The position numbers and the translations under genes were made by a program. From assembly GCA_964524065.1 (NCBI GenBank), contig CAZGCB010000099.1, positions 1 to 9,622 on the forward strand: DNA of 9,622 nucleotides, in the 5' to 3' direction. The notes beneath the pieces are model-generated. The model searched no databases, was not told the origin of the DNA, and saw only the letters and a program-made list of their open reading frames with translations. Of this stretch, positions 6,455 to 9,622 are shown piece after piece; positions within the stretch are counted from its first letter, which is position 1, and every line of letters begins with the position of its first letter. The stretch comes from CAZADA01 sp964524065. GTDB lineage: Bacteria > Pseudomonadota > Alphaproteobacteria > Caulobacterales > Maricaulaceae.

Positions 6455-9400
6455 ATGACCGACGTCCTCCGCCCTGAAGACACCCCCTCTGACGCTCGCA
6501 CCTTTGACGGCCACAGTTTCGGCGCGGCCGATCGCGGCGCCGCGGCCCCTCACGCGGTGGCCGAGGCGGCGGCCCAGCTGGCGTCTGACGAGGCCCGGCG
6601 CGCCCGCTTGGATCGCGAAGGGCTGTATCGCATCGCCGATGAGCATGATGCGTGCGGCGTCGGCCTGGTGGCGAATGTGGACGGCCACGCCACGCGTCAG
6701 GTGGTCGATCTCACCCTCGCGGCGCTCAAGGCGGTGTGGCACCGCGGGGCCGTGGCGGCCGATGGCAAGACGGGCGATGGCGCCGGCATCCGCTTGGGGC
6801 TGCCCCAAGGCTTGTTCCGCAAATTTGTCGCCCGAACGGGCCATGAGCCTGGGGCCCGGGATGTGTGCGTCGGGCAACTCTTTTTGCCCCGCCAGGATTT
6901 GTCGGCGCAAGACGCGGCGCGGGTGCTTGTGGAGCGGGAGATCCTCGCGGCGGGCTTTCGCATGTATGGCTGGCGCCAAGTGCCCGTGAACCCGGCCATT
7001 ATCGGCGTTCGGGCTGAAGCGGGCCGCCCTGAGATTGAACAAGTGTTGTTCGTGGATGACGCCGATCGCGACGCCACCGCCTTGGAGCGCGAGCTGTATT
7101 TGGTGCGCCGGCGCATCGAACAGCAGGCGGAGGCGGCCGGGCTGCCGTCGTTCTATGTGTGCTCATTCTCCGCGCGCGATGTCATCTACAAAGGCATGTT
7201 TTTGGCCGAGCAAATCGGGGATTTCTATCCCGATTTGCAACATCAGGATTTCACGTCCGCCTTCGGGATTTTCCACCAGCGCTATTCCACCAACACCTTT
7301 CCCGAGTGGCGTTTGGCGCAGCCCTTTCGGACCATGGCCCACAATGGCGAAATCAACACGCTGCGCGGCAATGTGAACTGGATGCGCGCCCATGAGCATC
7401 GGTTCGATTTTTCCGCCTTAGGGCCGCGTGGGGGTGATGTGCGGCCGGTGATCCAACGGGGCTCCTCGGATTCGGCGGCGTTGGACCAAGCGTTTGAGCT
7501 GCTGGTGCGGGCCGGACACAGCGCGCCGATGGCGAAAACCTTGTTGATGCCGGAGGCGTGGTCCAAGCGCGAAGGGTTGATCCCGGAGGGTTGGCGCAAT
7601 CTCTACGCCTACGCCACCGCGATGATGGAGCCTTGGGACGGACCGGCGGCCGTCGCGGCCTATGACGGCGATTGGGCCATGGCGGGGCTGGATCGCAACG
7701 GTCTGCGTCCTCTGCGTTGGGCCATGAGCGAAAACGGCGTGCTGGCGGTGGGCTCGGAAACCGGCATGTGTCCGCTGGATCCTGAGACCATTGTGGAGCG
7801 CGGCTCGGTAGAGGCCGGGCGCATGATCGCCGTGAATTTCGCCGAGGGACGCTTTTACCGCTCCCATGAGCTGATGGACAGTCTGGTGGAGGGCCGCGAT
7901 TGGGACGCGGCGCTCAAGCATGTCATCCCGCTGGACGACGCCATCACCGACGCCCCTGAGCCCGCGCCGTTGGAGGGCGAACCGCTGCGCCGCCGGCAGA
8001 TGAACGCGGGCGTGACGCTGGAGGATTTGGAGCTGATTCTGCGGCCCATGGCCGAAGGCGGCAAGGAGGCGATCGGCTCCATGGGCGATGACACGCCGTT
8101 GGCGGTGTTGTCCGACGCCAAGCGGCCCATGGCGCATTTCTTCCGCCAGAATTTCTCGCAGGTCACCAACCCGCCCATCGATCCGCTGCGTGAGGAGCGG
8201 GTGATGAGCCTCAAAACCCGGTTTGGCTTCATCGGCGATCCGATGCGGCCCGGCGCCGCACACCGTGACGCGCCGGTGTTGGACAGCCCCATCCTCACCA
8301 ACGGCATGTTCGCCGCCTTGCAGGACCGTTTTGCCGGCGAAGTGCATGTGCTGGACGCCACATTCGATCCCACGACGGCCGATGGCGGCGGCGCCACGCT
8401 GTCAGCGGCGTTGGCGCGTTTGCACGCCGAAGCGCACGCGGCGGTGAAGGCGGGCCGGCAATTCCTTGTGGTGACGGACGAGCATCAGGGCCCCGATCGC
8501 ACGCCAATTCCGGCCATCTTGGCGGTGGGCAGTTTGCATCGCTTCTTGACCGACGCCGGCCAGCGCGGCTTTTGCTCGCTCAATGTGCGGGCGGCGGAGT
8601 GTTTGGATCCCCATTATTGCGCCGTTCTGATCGGGCTGGGGGCCACCACGGTGAACCCCTATCTGGCGCAGGATTCCATCGCGGCGCAGATGGTCAAAAA
8701 GGGCGCAAGCCAAAGCGAGATCGCTGAGGCTGCGCGCCGCTTCAAGGCTGCGCTGGAGGCGGGCCTGCTGAAAATCATGGCCAAGCTCGGCATTTCGGTG
8801 CTGTCGGCCTATCGCGGCGGCTGTAACTTTGAAGCGCTGGGTCTGTCGCGTGCGTTGGTGGCGGAGCATTTCCTCGGCGTCACCAGCCGGCTGTCGGGCA
8901 TTGGCATGGCGGGCCTGGAGCAAAAAGCGCTGGAGACCCACGAGGAGTCCTGGGTCGACGATGTGTCCGTGCTGCCGGTGGGCGGTTTTTATCGCCAGCG
9001 CGCGCGCGGCGAACGCCACGCCTTTGAAGCGCAGATGGTGTCGCAATTGCAGAAGGCCGTGCGCGAGGATGATCGCGCGGCGTTCACCGCCTATGTGGAG
9101 GCCTGCCATGACGGGCCGCCACTGCAGCTGCGCGATTTGATGCGCTTTAATCCGGCGGGCGATCCGCTGCCGCTCAGCGCCGTGGAGAACGCCAATGGCA
9201 TCCGCAAGCGCTTTTTGACCCAGGGCATGTCCCTGGGGGCCCTGTCGCCGGAGGCCCATGAGGCGCTGAACATCGGCATGAACCGCATTGGCGCGCGCTC
9301 GGTGTCCGGCGAGGGCGGCGAAGATCCGGCCCGCTATGTCACCCGCGCCAATGGCGATGATCCCAATTCGGCCATCAAGCAGATCGCTTCGGGTCGCTTC

Positions 9401-9622
9401 GGCGTCACGGCTGAGTACCTCAATCAGTGTCGCGAGATTGAAATCAAAGTCGCCCAGGGCGCCAAGCCCGGCGAGGGCGGCCAGCTGCCCGGCTTTAAGG
9501 TGAACGCGTACATCGCCAGCCTGCGCCATTCCACGCCGGGGGTGACGCTGATCTCGCCGCCGCCGCACCATGATATCTACTCCATCGAAGATCTGGCGCA
9601 GCTGATCTACGATCTCAAGCAA
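6455..9622 (+). CDS. gltB: Glutamate synthase large subunit (partial, C-terminus beyond window)
   Basis: The open frame runs 1056 codons to the window edge without a stop; the family is about 1500 residues. The large (alpha) subunit hydrolyses glutamine and channels ammonia to an FMN site that makes glutamate from 2-oxoglutarate. The class II amidotransferase domain begins at Cys67 (EHDACGVG), the catalytic N-terminal cysteine after propeptide removal. Counting from it, Asn297-Gly298 (AHNGEINT) fall at mature 231-232 and Asp339 at 273, matching the active-site numbering I recall for the Azospirillum enzyme. WHRGAVAADGKTGDGAG and FHQRYSTNTFPEW are also typical. The central domain (about 500-880) has RAAECLDPHYCAVLIGLGA and YRGGCNFEALGLSR. 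The FMN synthase domain starts near 920 (GMSLGALSPEAHEALN). The 3Fe-4S cysteines and the beta-helix domain are not in view. The ATG has only a weak GAAAG Shine-Dalgarno; no later ATG precedes Cys67. Confidence 0.95.
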   Translation, partial: MTDVLRPEDTPSDARTFDGHSFGAADRGAAAPHAVAEAAAQLASDEARRARLDREGLYRIADEHDACGVGLVANVDGHATRQVVDLTLAALKAVWHRGAVAADGKTGDGAGIRLGLPQGLFRKFVARTGHEPGARDVCVGQLFLPRQDLSAQDAARVLVEREILAAGFRMYGWRQVPVNPAIIGVRAEAGRPEIEQVLFVDDADRDATALERELYLVRRRIEQQAEAAGLPSFYVCSFSARDVIYKGMFLAEQIGDFYPDLQHQDFTSAFGIFHQRYSTNTFPEWRLAQPFRTMAHNGEINTLRGNVNWMRAHEHRFDFSALGPRGGDVRPVIQRGSSDSAALDQAFELLVRAGHSAPMAKTLLMPEAWSKREGLIPEGWRNLYAYATAMMEPWDGPAAVAAYDGDWAMAGLDRNGLRPLRWAMSENGVLAVGSETGMCPLDPETIVERGSVEAGRMIAVNFAEGRFYRSHELMDSLVEGRDWDAALKHVIPLDDAITDAPEPAPLEGEPLRRRQMNAGVTLEDLELILRPMAEGGKEAIGSMGDDTPLAVLSDAKRPMAHFFRQNFSQVTNPPIDPLREERVMSLKTRFGFIGDPMRPGAAHRDAPVLDSPILTNGMFAALQDRFAGEVHVLDATFDPTTADGGGATLSAALARLHAEAHAAVKAGRQFLVVTDEHQGPDRTPIPAILAVGSLHRFLTDAGQRGFCSLNVRAAECLDPHYCAVLIGLGATTVNPYLAQDSIAAQMVKKGASQSEIAEAARRFKAALEAGLLKIMAKLGISVLSAYRGGCNFEALGLSRALVAEHFLGVTSRLSGIGMAGLEQKALETHEESWVDDVSVLPVGGFYRQRARGERHAFEAQMVSQLQKAVREDDRAAFTAYVEACHDGPPLQLRDLMRFNPAGDPLPLSAVENANGIRKRFLTQGMSLGALSPEAHEALNIGMNRIGARSVSGEGGEDPARYVTRANGDDPNSAIKQIASGRFGVTAEYLNQCREIEIKVAQGAKPGEGGQLPGFKVNAYIASLRHSTPGVTLISPPPHHDIYSIEDLAQLIYDLKQ

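Noticed and set aside
7418..8347. 309-codon minus-strand open frame
   Set aside because: It is a shadow of gltB, rich in His/Gln/Arg, with no recognisable domain.
8402..9622. 406-codon minus-strand open frame running off the right edge
   Set aside because: It is antisense to the conserved central and FMN domains of gltB; the composition is that of a reverse-complement shadow.

Overview
The window is ordinary chromosomal DNA from a high-GC alphaproteobacterium. The protein families suggest the Caulobacterales/Maricaulales/Hyphomonadaceae side of the class, but that placement rests on family resemblance only. Genes are densely packed with several stop/start overlaps, and all six complete genes end in TGA. 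I see no tRNA, rRNA, CRISPR array, insertion sequence or integrase.

Left part (1-2677, minus strand): an assimilatory sulfate/sulfite reduction operon read right to left as cysG (siroheme synthase), a DUF2849 protein, a glutathione S-transferase, and the start of the siroheme-dependent nitrite/sulfite reductase (cysI). cysG/DUF2849 overlap by four bases (ATGA), DUF2849/GST by one (TGATG), and the cysI ribosome-binding site overlaps the GST stop codon, so the four look translationally coupled. The GST is not part of the usual alphaproteobacterial order as I know it. The cysI frame is broken by an in-frame TAG at codon 80, directly before the conserved GYGHFTT motif, which is present in the same frame right up to the window edge. 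This is a nonsense mutation, a sequence error, or (unlikely) recoding.

Middle (2678-4557): a 180-bp divergent intergenic region with a candidate cysG promoter overlapped by a T-N11-A palindrome, then on the plus strand a GcvA-like LysR regulator followed closely by 6-phosphogluconolactonase (pgl). The regulator could act on cysG, on itself and pgl, or both.

Right part (4558-9622, plus strand): a 287-bp intergenic region with a candidate sigma70-type promoter and a sigma54-like -24/-12 element, then gltD (glutamate synthase small subunit), a 107-bp gap holding a strong GC hairpin, and gltB (large subunit), which runs off the right edge after 1056 codons. Together GltD and GltB make NADPH-dependent glutamate synthase: NADPH reduces GltD, and GltB uses the electrons to convert glutamine plus 2-oxoglutarate into two glutamates. 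The order is gltD-gltB, the reverse of enteric gltBD. GltB carries a long predicted propeptide of 66 residues before its catalytic cysteine.

Overall the window is core metabolism (sulfur and nitrogen assimilation, pentose phosphate/Entner-Doudoroff). I found no undescribed system. The broken cysI frame is the item most worth checking.
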